DNA from: Plectosphaerella cucumerina
Lineage: Eukaryota > Ascomycota > Sordariomycetes > Glomerellales > Plectosphaerellaceae
NCBI GenBank assembly: GCA_020746995.1
Contig: JAGPXD010000002.1
Span: 6,820,001 to 6,884,000 of the forward strand
Direction: 5' to 3'
Length of the DNA stretch: 64,000 bases
Shown piece by piece: positions 36,968 to 49,803 of the stretch. Made by a program: the position numbers and the translations under genes. Positions within the stretch are counted from its first letter, which is position 1, and each line of letters begins with the position of its first letter. A model generated the notes under the pieces. It was not told the DNA's origin. It searched no databases and saw only the letters and a program-made list of their open reading frames with translations.

Positions 36968-38749
36968 ATGGTGGACAGCGAGCCGAGCACCCCGACCTGG
37001 AAGTTTACACAGTATGTTGTCTCTCTCGCGAGCAGACGCGGTTCGATTCCCACGGGCATCGCCGTCGCTCCGCAAGAATGGCTGGACTGACTCAGGCTAC
37101 AGGTGTTTCGGCGATAAAGGCGACGTAGAGGACATTACCGAAGGTTTGTGTTCTCGCCCTCCTGCGACGTAGCCACTGCGCAACATGAGCTGACGAAGCC
37201 CCGAACAGCGGATATCATCTCCACAGTCGAGTTTGACCACACGGGCAACTATCTGGCAACCGGCGACAAAGGTGGTCGCGTCGTTCTCTTTGAGAGGAAC
37301 GAGACGGCAAGTGGCCCTTCGCCTAGCCCACCCATCTCGCTTCCCGACTGACAACCCGAACAGAAAAAGACTTGCGAGTACAAGTTCCACACCGAATTCC
37401 AGTCCCACGAACCCGAGTTCGACTACCTCAAGTCGCTGGAGATCGAGGAGAAGATCAACAAGATCAAGTGGTGCAGGAGACAAAATGCCTCCCACTATCT
37501 GCTCTCCACCAACGACAAGACGATCAAGCTGTGGAAGGTTTTCGAGAAGTCGTTGAAGGTGGTCGCCGAGAACAACCTGTCACACGACCTGACCCCGGCC
37601 AACATCGCAGGCGGCGGCGGCGCCCCCCGCGCCCCTCCTCCGAGCGCCTTCAAGAACGCCAACGACCTCAAGCTCCCCCGCCTCACTCACCATGATACCG
37701 TCGTCGCTGCCGTCCCGCGCCGGACATACGCCAACGCCCACGCGTACCACATCAACAGCATCTCCGTCAACAGCGATGGCGAGACCTTCATCAGCAGTGA
37801 CGACCTTCGTATCAACCTGTGGAACCTGAACATCCAAGACCAGAGCTTCAACATTGTCGATATCAAGCCCGCCAACATGGAGGAGCTGACCGAGGTCATC
37901 ACCGCCGCAGAGTTCCACCCCCAGAGCTGCAACTGGTTCATGTACGCCAGCTCGAAGGGCACCATCAAGCTGGCCGACATGCGCGCGAGCGCGTTGTGCG
38001 ACTCGCACGCCAAGCGTAAGCCCCAATACCCCTCCCTCGCCGATGTAGCAGCACCTAACGCCCGTCCGCAGAGTTCGAGCAGGAGGAGGACCCCCAGTCC
38101 CGCTCCTTCTTCTCCGAGATCATCTCCTCCATCTCCGACGTTCGGTTTTCCTACGACGGCCGCTACATCCTGTCCCGCGACTATCTGACAGTCAAGATTT
38201 GGGACATCAACATGGAGCGGCAGCCGATCAAGACGATCCCCATCCACGAGCACCTGCGGCCCCGACTCTGCGACACGTACGAAAACGACAGCATCTTCGA
38301 CAAGTTCGAGGTCGTCTTCTCAGGAGATGCCAAGAACGTCATGACGGGCAGCTACAACAACAACTTCATGATCTACCCCTCGGATCCCGAGAAGGAGACC
38401 GAGGTGGTCCTGCAGGCCGACAAGTCGGCCTTCAAGGCGAAGAAGGTCGGCGTGCCCACGCCCATCAACGCATCGACCAGCCCTACATCTAATGGAAAGA
38501 AGGGAGGCTCTCGCGCCGGCAGCCCGGCCGGGGGTCAGGGCCAGAGGATGCGCAAGGAGACGGATGCCGACCAGATCGACTTCAACAAGAAGATCCTGCA
38601 CATGAGCTGGCATCCGTTCGAAGACAGCATCGCTATTGCGGCGACAAACAACGTAAGTTGCAACCGGATCATTCACCTCCCCCAAGGTCTGCGTACAACG
38701 GCAATGCTGACTCCCGATGCCATAGTTGTTTGTGTTCTCTGCTCTGTAG
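36968..38749 (+). CDS. CDC55: PP2A regulatory subunit B55 (Cdc55 family)
   Basis: WD40 beta-propeller regulatory subunit that directs protein phosphatase 2A to substrates in mitosis and morphogenesis. Six exons join in frame: 36968-37011, 37103-37143, 37209-37306, 37364-38015, 38072-38652 and 38726-38749, giving about 479 residues. Family signatures are seen in order: GDVEDITEADIISTVEFDH, TGDKGGRVVLFERNE, EFDYLKSLEIEEKINKIKW, DDLRINLWNLNI, AEFHPQSCNWFMYASSKG, FFSEIISSISDVRFSYDGRY, RPRLCDTYENDSIFDKFE. Fungal insertions include a Gly/Pro stretch near residue 140 and a Ser/Gly-rich segment near 420. The last exon encodes only LFVFSAL and the stop. The third intron starts GCAAGT, not GT, and no in-frame GT donor is available nearby. 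Identification is secure. Confidence 0.95.
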
Positions 38750-39622
38750 GACGCGTCTCGCCAGAAAGGGAAGCGGCACGATCTATGACGATAACGGGGC
38801 AATCACGAAGCATGACGACGGTGTGCGGTTGAAGGGTGGACAGCATGCAACATGGGAGCCAGCCGGTGTTTTGAGGGGCATTTTCGGGAAGGTACACCAC
38901 TCAGCGATTCTGTTGACGGGCTGCTCGAGTACGGCCTCTTTAGTCCAGAAACAAGCAGCGCCGGCTTGGCGGATCGGTTCATGCTGTAGTCATGAGAGGC
39001 CGAGTCACCTGGAATGGCCGGTCTCGATAGTGACGGGGGGCAGGAAAGGTCTCGCCCAAGCCGGACAGCGGCCCCCACGTGGAGGAAGAGCTGGCTGCCA
39101 CGGCGGCAGGTCAGCGTTCTCGTCAAAGCGATATGAAAGAGCCGTTAGACAGCAGAGACAAGTCATTTTGTGCGCCACGTGCTTGCGAGTGATGTTGAAA
39201 GATGACGGTAGTGGCATGTCAGAATAGTGATGATGAGTGATGACTGCTCACCCGGTGCTCAAGAGCCGATATGTACAGTACTTGGCAGGCAAGGCAGGAT
39301 ACGGGTAGTACTGGAAGTCCGATGCATCCCGCGAGCAGGATGTGGTCGGGCGACTGGCCTGGACTCCCTCACAACCCGCAATGCCGGTGCATGGCGGCTA
39401 GACCCAAAGTGCTCCCCTGTAGGACCCGCATGGTGAGTGATCGGTCCGCCCCCATTGGCCCCTCGTGTTTCATCTGGCCTCCCTGGACGACCGATGCCAC
39501 GGGCGAGGCGCAGGCGCCGGCGCGCCAACGTGGGCTTACCTGCACCGGTCCCTCACACAGCCCAGCCCATCACCCGCGACCCTTTTTGCCATTTCGGACC
39601 CAGGCGTCGAGACCTCGTGTCC
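38750..39622. other. Intergenic region (B55 3' end to UDP-sugar transporter)
   Basis: About 870 bases. Frames on both strands are short and featureless. The last about 80 bases are C-rich leader. No feature is claimed. Confidence 0.45.
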
Positions 39623-41179
39623 ATGACTTCAGACCCGACCACTCGAAGACGCGGTTCGCCGCAAGGCACCTCCACATCATCCTCTGCGCACAAGGACGGA
39701 CAGGACGCCACCCGTCGTGGACAGAGTGCCATGCCGTTCCTCGACAGCAAGTCCAACGGAGCGATCGAGAGCGAACTGCCGCTGCTGAGCGATGAACACG
39801 TACGGGAGCGACGGGAGGAGGAGCCCCTGCCGGCCAAGGCTCTCAGGCTGGCAGGCCGCATCGCAGCAGAGACGGCATCGCAATGGATTGCCGTGGGCGT
39901 TATGCTGGGGCTGATCTTTGGCGGATGCTGCTCGAATGTGAGTTCATGACACATTTCGTCGAGTGTCTCCCTCCCGCGGGCGAGCGACGAAGAGGATGGG
40001 GAAGACTGACACGGGCTCGTTCTCTAGGTCTACGCTCTGGAAGCCATCATCAAGTGAGACCCTTCACTCCCCCAACAGGCCATTGCCCAGACATTTACTG
40101 ATACTTTCCCTCGCCAGGGTCGAACCGTCCGCCGGAACTCTCCTGACTTTTGTCCAATTCCTCTTCGTCGCCGTTACAGGCTACGTCTCGCAATTCGAAC
40201 CCTCGCGGCCGCCGCTGTTCCTCCGACCCAACAAGGTGCCCCTGAGGCGATGGCTCGTCAACATTGTGCTGTTCTTCAGCATCAATGTGCTCAATAACCA
40301 CGCCTTCAGCTACGACATCTCCGTCCCTGTCCACATTATTCTGCGGTCAGGCGGCAGCATCACCACCATGATCGCTGGCTACATGTGGGGCAAGAAGTAT
40401 TCGAGGATTCAGATCACTGCTGTGATTCTCTTGACCATTGGCGTCATCACTGCGGCCTGGTCGGACGCGCAGAGCAAGGTATGTCTACCTCTTGTGCCAG
40501 GTCGAAAGTCGATTGCATACTGACATTGCATGGTCAGAACGCCCCGACTGCCGAGGAGAACACTATGGGGAGCACCGATGGCAAGGCATCGCAGCCGCCG
40601 GTCAAGTCGACGTTTGGGACGGGCCTCATCATCCTCTTCGTCGCGCAGATTCTGTCTGCCATCATGGGCCTCTACACCGAGGAGACGTACAAGAAGTACG
40701 GGCCGCAGTGGAAGGAGAACCTTTTCTACTCGCACCTGCTGTCGCTGCCGCTCTTCCTCCCCTTCGCGCCGTCGCTGATCTCCCAGTTCAGCCGCCTGGC
40801 GCATAGCCCGCCCCTGGTGCTGCCGGGCTTCGGCGGGTCGGTGGACGTCGACGGCCAGGTTGCGACGCCCGGAGGATTGCGGGTCCCGAGCCAGCTGGCG
40901 TACCTGGTCATCAACGTTTTGACCCAGTACGCGTGCATCCGCGGAGTCAACCTCCTGGCCGCCGCGTCCACCGCGCTAACGGTGACGATTGTCCTCAACA
41001 TCCGGAAGCTCGTCAGCCTGCTGCTGAGCATCTGGCTGTTCGGCAACCGGCTGGCCGCCGGCACCATGCTGGGTGCGTTTGTGGTGTTTGGAGCGGGCGG
41101 GCTGTACTCGCTGGACTCTGGCAAGAAGGCCAGGCCTCAGCAGCAGAAGAAGGAGGATGACGAGATAGAGCTGAAGTAG
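39623..41179 (+). CDS. YEA4: UDP-N-acetylglucosamine transporter, Yea4/SLC35B type
   Basis: Nucleotide-sugar antiporter of ER or Golgi membranes, supplying UDP-GlcNAc for chitin and glycan synthesis. Exons 39623-39937, 40028-40053, 40118-40478 and 40538-41179 join in frame, giving about 447 residues. An about 85-residue polar cytosolic head is followed by a first helix (WIAVGVMLGLIFGGCCSN) ending at an exon boundary. The tiny second exon encodes VYALEAIIK, matching the family's NVFALE-like motif, then about nine more helices, including FSINVLNNHAFSYDISVPVH and HIILRSGGSITTMIAGY. GLYTEETYKKYGPQWKENLF and VTIVLNIRKLVSLLLSIWLF are typical of this SLC35B group. The C-terminus is KKARPQQQKKEDDEIELK, with lysines that could serve ER retrieval. 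Substrate is by family inference. Confidence 0.9.
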
Positions 41180-41811
41180 ACGAGGGATGGTACCGAGGAC
41201 ATCGCGAGATACCCTTAGACGCACAATACAGACAAAGACCTTGTAGACTCGATCCACATGGGCCTGGCCGGCCATTCTAGCGTGAATAGCGCTTTACAAT
41301 CTAGTCATCGAGTAAATGTATTCACCGGCACATCGCAGGCAAACATGATGGTTGCCTGTGGTTTGAAGCGGGGCCGATTCACCTGGGACTCGATTGTCGT
41401 CGGACTCCGCCGGTCTCGCGGCCCCTGGCGCTGTACGCCGTGGCACCGCCCGGGCGGGCGAGTCACTGGCTCACTGCCCGGCGGCAGTCAGCCAGGGCGG
41501 CCCATTGAATTCTGACAGAAGCTCCACGCCGGTGCAGCTTCCCATGCTTGGCGTTCCCAGTGAACCAGGAGCCAAGACCCTGGCTAACCCACCTCTCCGA
41601 GTGACTCCCGTCCCGTTTGGCATTGAAGCTTGGGGGAAAAGCTGCTCCGTACCCAGACTTTTTCTTTTCCACTCGAAGAATTGATCGATTGCTTCAACTC
41701 TCCCTCTCTTCTCTCCAAACCCCCTACCCTTCCCTCCCAGACACCACTCGTCCCGCCAGACTTTTGGCCCATACGAGACTCATGTGTCAAGGTCTGCGGC
41801 AGCGCGGCGCA
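41180..41811. other. Intergenic region (UDP-sugar transporter to AMP deaminase)
   Basis: About 630 bases; the right half is C/T-rich leader. No gene is called. Confidence 0.45.
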
Positions 41812-44800
41812 ATGGCTGGTAGGTCCCCCCTCCCCCTCCAGGCGCGGTGAGGGCAGTCGAGGCACGGTTCCAGGCGGGCCCCGCATCATCATCATAGCTG
41901 GTAAGAAAGCCCCTCCCTTCCCTTTGTCGCGATAGCTCCCTTCGCATTCGAGCACAACGTATGTACGAGGGCCAGGTCGCTGACTTTGAAATGTCCAGAC
42001 CAGCGCAGACCCGGCTTCCGCCTCGACCTCTCCCAAGAGGCCCCCCGGCTTCCCCCGCCCCGGCATCGACTCGGACGAAGAGGACCTGGCGCATGCGCCT
42101 CACGGCGGTGACACAGGGTCGGACACCGAGTCTGACGAGCCACAGGCAGCTGACAAGGCCTCTGCCCAACAAGACCTTCCCACTCCGGATGAGGGGGACC
42201 TGGACTTTCAGGAGGGTATGCTGCCACGCGACATGCCGACCCGGACAGCCTTCTACGACCCCGTGGCTGAGCGTCAAATGACCCAGACCGACGCCAAGCT
42301 GTTTTACCAGCGCAACCAAAGCTCTCAGAAGCTCGCCGGCAGTACCTCATGGCCTGTGGGCGCCGCCTCCCCGACTGCCAGCCCCATGTTGGGTAGCAAC
42401 GAGGCTCGTGACGCTCTGTCTCGCTCGCGGACCATCGACCAGGGCGTCGAGGACCCCTCTTGGGGCACTTCGTCCTTCTCGGGCTCCCAATATGGCAGGT
42501 CCCCGGCGCAGGAGAGTGGGAAGTTCTCGCTGGGTGACCCCGCCGCCGGCATGACGCCCAGCCTCCAGGCCATGCAGGAGCAGGTCAGGAAGATTGAGGA
42601 GCTGCAGAAGGCTACCAGCGGCGCCCCAGGCCCTTCTCTGTCCTCTGGTTTCACCTCCGGCCCCCTGCCTGGGGCCTTTGCCGATACTGAGCCGCACATC
42701 ACCACCGAGCTCAGCGAGATCTCCAAGAACATTAACGATATCGTGGAGACTCGCCGGCGGTACATCCAGCTGTCGCTCCAGGGCCCCAACGACAACCCCA
42801 AGGATGACCTCTCCTGGGACATCTACCCTCCTCCCCCGGAGCCCGCCTGGCACCCGCACACCCACGGCGTCAACACTGGCGTGAACACCGGTGTTAACGC
42901 CGCCGGTACGGCCGTGAACAGCTTGAGCAACAGCACGGTGCTGCCCCCGGTCAACGAGGCATCTACGGAGGACGCGGCGCCCAAGCGCCACTCGAAGAAG
43001 AGGAAGCCCGGTGTTGACATTGGAGAAGACTTCGACCTGGAGGAGATCCTTCCCGTCCCTGGCGATGGCCCCTTGGATTTCAAGCTGGATGACAGCGGCG
43101 TGTACCAAGTGTACAAGAACGCCGATGCCAAGGCGAAGGACGAGCGCCTCGTGAAGGTCCCCACCATCCGCGAGTTCTACATGGACCTCGACAAGATCCT
43201 GAACGCCTCGTCAGACGGTCCCTCCAAGAGCTTCGCCTTCCGTCGCCTTCAGTACCTGGAGGCCAAGTTCAACCTCTACGCTCTTCTCAACGAGTACCAA
43301 GAGACGGCGGACAGCAAGAAGGTGCCCCACCGTGACTTCTACAACGTCCGAAAGGTCGACACTCACGTCCACCACTCGGCTTGCATGAACCAGAAGCACT
43401 TGCTGCGCTTCATCAAGAGCAAGATGAAGAAGAACCCTGACGAGGTGGTTCTGGATCGCGACGGCAGGCTTTTGACCCTCGCCGAGGTGTTCCAGAGTAT
43501 CAACCTCACGGCCTATGACCTGAGCATTGATACCCTCGACATGCATGTGAGTAATTTTCCGTCCCCAGCCCCAAATAGTTACTGACAGACATGCTCAAGG
43601 CCCACACCGACTCGTTCCACCGCTTCGACAAGTTCAACTTGAAGTACAACCCCATCGGAGAGTCTCGCCTGAGGACTATCTTCCTGAAGACGGACAACTT
43701 CATCAAGGGCCGCTACCTCGCCGAGATCACGAAGGAGGTCATTGCCGATCTTGAGTCTAGCAAGTACCAGATGGTGGAGTGGCGCATCTCCATCTACGGC
43801 AGGTCGCTCGACGAGTGGGACAAGCTGGCCGCCTGGGTCATCGACAACAAGCTCTACTCGCACAACGTGCGCTGGCTCATCCAGATTCCCCGCCTGTACG
43901 ATGTCTACAAGGCTAGCGGCCTCATGGACACGTTCGAGCAGGTCGTCACCAACGTCTTCCAGCCTCTCTTCGAGGTCTCCAAGGACCCCTCGAGCCACCC
44001 CAAGCTCCACATCTTCCTCCAGAGGGTCATTGGCTTCGACAGCGTCGACGACGAGAGCAAGGTGGAGCGCCGCCTCTTCAAGAAGTTCCCCGTGCCCAAG
44101 GTCTGGGACACAAAGCAGAACCCGCCCTACAGCTATTGGATCTACTACCTGTTCGCTAACATGACATCTCTCAACGTCATGCGCAAGGCGAGGGGCTTCA
44201 ACACGTTTGTCCTGAGACCTCACTGCGGTGAGGCGGGCGACAGCGAGCATTTGGCGGTCGCGGCGCTGTGCTGCCACAGCATCAGCCACGGCCTGCTGCT
44301 GCGCAAGGTCCCGCTCTTGCAGTACATCTACTACCTGGAGCAGATTGGTCTGGCCATGTCCCCTCTCAGCAACAACGCGCTGTTCCTGGCTTACGAGCGC
44401 AACCCATTCTATCAGTACTTCCGCCGCGGTCTCAACGTGTCGCTCTCAACGGACGACCCCCTCCAGTTCGCCTATACCAAGGAGCCCCTGATGGAGGAGT
44501 ATGCCGTCGCCGCGCAGATTTACAAGCTCAGCCCGGTGGACATGTGCGAGCTCGCAAAGAACTCGGTCAAGCAGAGCGGCTACGAGAGATCGGTCAAGGA
44601 GCAGTGGATCGGCCCTCACTTTGACATGCCCGGCCGCCAGGGCAACACCATGGGAAAGACCAACGTCCCTGACCGCCGGGAGGAGTTCCGTTATCAGACG
44701 CTGCGGGAGGAACATGTCATGTAAGTGGACCCGCGCCCTATGTTTGGGGGGCGCAATGACTGATCGCATCACAGCCTCCAGAAATACGTCGCCTTCAACT

Positions 44801-45069
44801 CGCAGCCGCCCGCCGCCATTGAGCAGCCAGCGTCCGCATCTGCTGGGCCGACGTCTGCGCCCAAGACACCCAGTCGTCAAGGCACCATAGTTCATGCTGG
44901 TGAGACTGTCTCGACGCCGGTCCGCATGTCTTCGAACTCGGAGGCCTGGCCGGTTGAGGGCCTCAGCAACATGCACATCTCGGGCCAGGAGCCCGCGATC
45001 TACCCCGGTGTCATCACCAGGGGCCACCAGTCGAGCAGCAGCACGCTGAAGAAGGAGGAGCCGTCTTGA
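41812..45069 (+). CDS. AMD1: AMP deaminase
   Basis: Converts AMP to IMP and ammonia in the purine nucleotide cycle; cytosolic. The core exons are 42009-43546, 43600-44720 and 44775-45069. A 7-base coding first exon (41812-41818, ATGGCTG) spliced over a 190-base intron supplies a start in frame, giving about 986 residues. This first exon is a proposal; an in-frame Met at 41782 or a start at 42218 are alternatives. The head is acidic (IDSDEEDLAH). The catalytic domain has the metal-binding KVDTHVHHSACMNQKHLLRF near residue 450, a Cys/His-rich helix (ALCCHSISHGLLLRKVPLLQ) and the signature SLSTDDPLQFAYTKEPLMEE near 796. The tail is Ser/Pro-rich and likely disordered. Length and motif order fit eukaryotic AMP deaminases. 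Confidence 0.95.
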
Positions 45070-46254
45070 TTTTTTTGCTTACAGGGAATTGGCTGGACAC
45101 GCAAGGCTAGGGCGTGATGGATACTATGGTACGGTTCAACACCACATGAATGCAAAGGCAGACACGTAGAAATTTGTTGCTTTGGGAATGGGTCTAGAAG
45201 AACGGACTGGGATGGGCAGGCCATGGTCAAGGGTCCATTAATAGGCGTTTATCCTGGATACTTGGTGATCCTTAATGAAGATACCCCACGTGCGTTTTTC
45301 TTGCTGTTTACTTGCATTGATAACGAGGTTCGGTCGTTGTGTTTCGTGGGTCGATGAAACCAAAGCCGCGTGTGAGCAGGAATGTACAGCACGTCACTGC
45401 GCAGACAAGACGGCTGGGCATCGCTGACTGACTGCCCCCGGCCGCTGCCAGTGCGCTAAATTGCGGGGGCCTCGGCGGGAAAGCCACTTCATTACATCAA
45501 GCCCCGTTCAAACAGTTGCACCTTGGTGGCTGGTGTAATGTGTGGAGAAGGGCAGCTGGACACGGCCAATCCGGGCGCCCCATCTTCTGCAATGAGGTGA
45601 GTGAGACGTGGGACCGCCGAGCACAGCCAGCTTCCCGGTGCGGAAGGCCCCCCCCAAGGCCTAGAAGGAGGGAAGGAGCAGAGGCGTGTGCATCCGCCGG
45701 CCGCGAGTCGATGCCCGGATTCCAAGTCCAGTCCCATCGACCCAGGCCAGCCATTCTTTCCACCCCATCGCCCGTCCCTGATCGCCCGACGACAGCTTAC
45801 ACACTCTCCCCGTCCTGCGCATGCCGGTTTAGCTGGAGCCTCTCGCATCTTGCCAGTGCTTCCACTCTACAGCAGTAATGTACGTCCGCCCTCCCCCGTC
45901 CTCGTCTCCCAAGCTTCCCTCTGCCCAATCTCCGCTCCTGGTTCGGCCAGTGTCGCATCCTCCATCGTGAGCTGTCTCTCGTACGCCAATCGCCCAACCC
46001 CTCCCGCCGTCTCAAGCTGCCTCGTCTCTCTCTCGCATGGTGCCCGATCAAGTGTTTTCTGACACTATTGCAGACGCCGGCAGTCTTACCCGCCGCACCG
46101 ACCTGGCCACCACCCCCTATCTCGCCCTCCTCCGAGCAACCGCCGACAGTGAAGGTCGAGACGTCCCTACCGACCCGGCCATTTCCCTTCGTACGACGAG
46201 AGCGCACAACGAGAGAGTAATCCGGCTGCTGCGGCCGCCCACGAAGGTGTCAAG
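45070..46254. other. Intergenic region (AMP deaminase to sla1)
   Basis: About 1.2 kb. The right 400 bases are C/T-rich leader. Possible leader introns exist (for example GTACGT at 45879 and GTAATC at 46216), but none can be confirmed. No gene is called. Confidence 0.45.
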
Positions 46255-49200
46255 ATGGGGTTCAAGGGCGTCTACCGGGCATTATATGACTATAAGCCTC
46301 AGGCTGAGGGGGAGCTCGCCATCGATGACGGCGACCTCTTGTATATTTTGGAAAACGATGGCGAAGATGGCTGGTGGAAGGCCAAGAAGAAGGCTAGCTC
46401 CGAAGATGCCGACGAGCCTACTGGCCTGATCCCCGAAAACTACGTCGAAGAGGTAGCTCCCCTTTCTGCCCCTCCCCTTTCTTTCTGTCTACTCTCCCAC
46501 TGGAGGTGCTGACGAGATGTGGCACAGGCGCAACCGACGGCAAAGGCGCGTGCGCTCTACGAGTATACCCGCCAGACGGATGAGGAACTCTCCTTCCCCG
46601 AGGATGCCGACCTTGTGGTTTACGACTCCTCGGACGAGGATTGGATCCTCGTGGGCTACAACAAGGACTACGGCTTCGTGCCCTCAAACTACATCGAGAT
46701 CCAGGACAGCGGCACCCAGACCCCCGAAGCCCCTCAAGCCGCCGTTGCGCCACCTCCGCCCTCGCTGCCCGTACGCCCGCCTGTCGCTCAGAATGGTTCC
46801 GACGACTACGCCGATCAGGTGGCTTCCCCGTCGCCGCCTGCCTCGCCCGTTGCTGCGAACAACCCGGCGGCTGCCCTGGCCAGCGTCATGGGGGGCCGCG
46901 CCGTGCTTCCGCCACCAGCTGCTACCGTCTCGCCGCCCCTCCAGTCACCGCGATCGCAGGTCTCCGACGAGGAAGAGGTCCGCAGCCCGACTCTTCCGGC
47001 CAGGCCCGAATCCCACATCAGTGCTCCGACCCGTTCCCAGTCGCAAAGGCACGTGCAGTTTGATCAGGGGGGAGACAACGAGGACTCGGGACCCCTCAAG
47101 GTGCCAGGCGGCTTCCACATGTACAACATCAACGAGATGGTTTCCGTCATGGGCAAGCGCAAGAAGATGCCGACAACCCTTGGCATCAACCTCGGCACCG
47201 GTACCATTCTCATCGCCCCCGAGAAGGCGCAGGACGGGCCGACCCAGGAATGGACCGCTGACCGGATGACGCACTACTCCCGCGAGGGCAAGCACGTCTT
47301 TATGGAGCTGGTGCGGCCTAGCAAGAGCATCGACTTTCACGCGGGGGCAAAAGACACCGCCGAGGAGATTGTCAGTGCCCTGGGCGAACTGGCCGGCGCC
47401 GTCAAGGCGGCCGGGCTCCGGGACATCATCTTTGCTGGCAGCGGCCAGAGCCACAAGAAGGGCACCATTCTCTACGACTTCATGGCGCAGGGCGACGACG
47501 AGGTCACCGTGGCCGTGGGAGACGACGTCATCATCTTCGACGACACCAAGAGCGACGAGTGGTGGCAGGTGAGGCGGATCAAGAACGGCAAAGAGGGCGT
47601 CGTCCCCAGCAGCTACATCGAGGTCACCGGCATCACGTCTCCGCCGCCCGCCTCCTCGGGCATCAACGCCGGGCTGTCGACCGTCGAGCAGAACCGCCTG
47701 GACGAGATCCGGCTGACGAAGGAGGCTATGAAGGCCGCCCACAACGAGCCCCAGCAGCAACAACAACAACAACAGGTAGGACCTGGAATGCCTTTGCCTC
47801 CGCGCGGCAGTAGTCTTCAGGCAAGAGATGGTAATAACTCTGGGCAGCGGAAACGTGATAGCGGACGGGCCGACGGCGCCAGATCAAAGTCCAGTGAGTA
47901 CCTGCGAGCAGGCCCCGTGCGTGTTTCTGACGTCTTGGTGGTGATGCTCACAAGGCGATACAGGGCCCGACTCCTCCAAAGTCCGATCGTGGACCGACAG
48001 GTCCAAATCTTTCAGCGTCGAAGCGCAGTTTCTCGGTCTCAAGGACGGCAAGATCAACTTGCACAAGCTTAACGGAGTCAAGATCGCCGTGCCCATCGCC
48101 AAGATGTCACTTGAAGATCTCGAATATGTGGAGGCGGTCACCGGTATCTCCCTGGATGAGGATAAGCCCCTCTCCAACGTCAAGAGGAACTCGAACAGGG
48201 CCGCCTCTTCATCCTCAAGTGCTCCCCCGAAGGTGGGAGCCTCTGTCGAGCCGCCGCAGCCCAAGGTGCCCGAGTACGACTGGTTCCAGTTCTTCCTCGA
48301 GTGCGAGGTGCCCCTCGGCGTCTGTGAGCGCTACGCCCAGGCCTTTAACAAGGAGTCAATGACAGAGAGCATCCTGCCCGACGTAGATGCTTCCGTACTT
48401 CGGAACCTTGGCCTCAGGGAGGGAGATATACTCAAGGTCATGCGGCACCTGGACCAGCGCTTTGGTCGCAACAAGAAGGGCAAGGAGGCTGCCGGCGACG
48501 AGGACGGCGGTGGTCTCTTCTCCGGCCCCGGGGGAGCCCTGCGGAACAACACAAGGAAGGGCAGGCCGGCGCCCGCTGTGCAGACGAGTGACGTCGTGGA
48601 TCCGAAGGCGTTTGGCGTCAAGGATGAGAAGCCCGCCGAGGAGTCATCTTCGAGAGCATCCCCGCCGCAGGCTGCGGCAAAGGCCAGTGGCTCTTCGGGC
48701 TTTGACGACGATGCCTGGGATGTCAAGCCGTCCAAGAAGACCGAGGAAGCGCCTCCGCAGCCCGCGAGGAGCGAGCCCGCCCCGGCTGCGGCCCCCGCCC
48801 CTGCGCCAAGGCAGACGCCGAATATGACCGGCGCCATGCAGGAACTCTCGCTGCTAACCGCTCCCCTCGAGCCCACCAGAACGGCAGCAAGCCAACCTAC
48901 GCTGCCGCCGCTCCCTGCCTCTGCCACTCCTCCCGCCCAGGCGCCCCCTCCGCAGATTCCCCAGCCTACCGGCGCCTCCCCGGCCTTCTTTGCGGCAAAC
49001 AATCTTGCTGCTCAGCAACGACAGCGTCCTACACCGCCGCAGCTATCGGGTGGCCAAGGCGCTCTCGCTCCCCCTCCGGGCCGTCCTCTGTCTGCCCCGC
49101 TGTCGGCGCAGCCCAGCGGCTTCGCTCCTCCTCCCATGATGCCGCAGATGACCGGTGCCGTCCAGGGCCGCGTCGCGCCCCCGGGCCAGAGCCTCGAGGA

Positions 49201-49803
49201 GATGAACCAGTCGCGTCTCCAGCAGCAGCAGTTTGCCCTGCAACAACAGCAGTTGCAGCAGATGCAGCAACAGCAGCAGCAACAGTTCCCTCAGATGGCC
49301 CCCCAGATGACGGGATTCCCTGGCCAGCAGCAGCCTCTGCAGCAGTTCCAGACCGGCATGCCCCAGAACGGCCCTTTCATGCAGCCGATGATGACTGGCA
49401 ACGTGCCCCCTCAGCAGTTCACGCCTCTGCAGAACCAGATGACCGGGTTCCCGAGCGGACAGTTCCCTCAGCAGCAACAGCAGCCGCAGCCGTTCAACCC
49501 GCAAGCCACGGGCATCAACTCCTTCCTGCCTCCGGCCCTCGAGCCTCAGAGGACAGGCATGCCGCCGTTCCAGCCTCAGCCGACGGGCTTCAACTCGGCG
49601 CCCCTCCAGCCCCTCCAGCCCCAGCAGACGGGCCCGCCGCCGCCGGTCAGGTTCGGCGTCTCGGCGGATGCGAAGAAGCTCGCCCCCCAAGCGACGGGGC
49701 GGCGGGCCAACCTCTCCCAAGCCAGTAAGTCTTGTCAGAAGTACATGAGAAGGGTGGACGAGACTGACAACGCGCAGCACCGAACAATCCCTTCGGTTTC
49801 TGA
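46255..49803 (+). CDS. SLA1: Sla1 endocytic adaptor / actin-patch protein
   Basis: Adaptor at cortical actin patches linking cargo, clathrin coat and Arp2/3 regulation. Exons 46255-46452, 46528-47893, 47964-49724 and 49778-49803 join in frame, giving about 1116 residues. Three SH3 domains are seen at about 4-62 (YRALYDYKPQ), 70-127 (ARALYEYTRQ) and 375-435 (TILYDFMAQGDDEVT). The SHD1 domain (about 525-590; RSWTDRSKSFSVEAQFLGLK) recognises NPFxD cargo in yeast. A SAM-like SHD2 follows at about 622-685 (YDWFQFFLECEVPLG). The rest is Pro/Gln-rich with eleven x-x-T-G repeats such as PQMTGF and PQATGI, matching the yeast repeats phosphorylated by Ark/Prk kinases. The last exon adds only PNNPFGF, an NPF motif for EH-domain partners. 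Introns are short and canonical. Confidence 0.95.
47754..47776 (+). repeat. CAG/CAA run (poly-Gln) in sla1
   Basis: A coding run of glutamine codons, mixed CAG and CAA, between the third SH3 and SHD1 regions. Similar Gln runs recur at about 49220-49285 and 49470-49485. They are part of the protein's low-complexity linkers. Confidence 0.7.
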
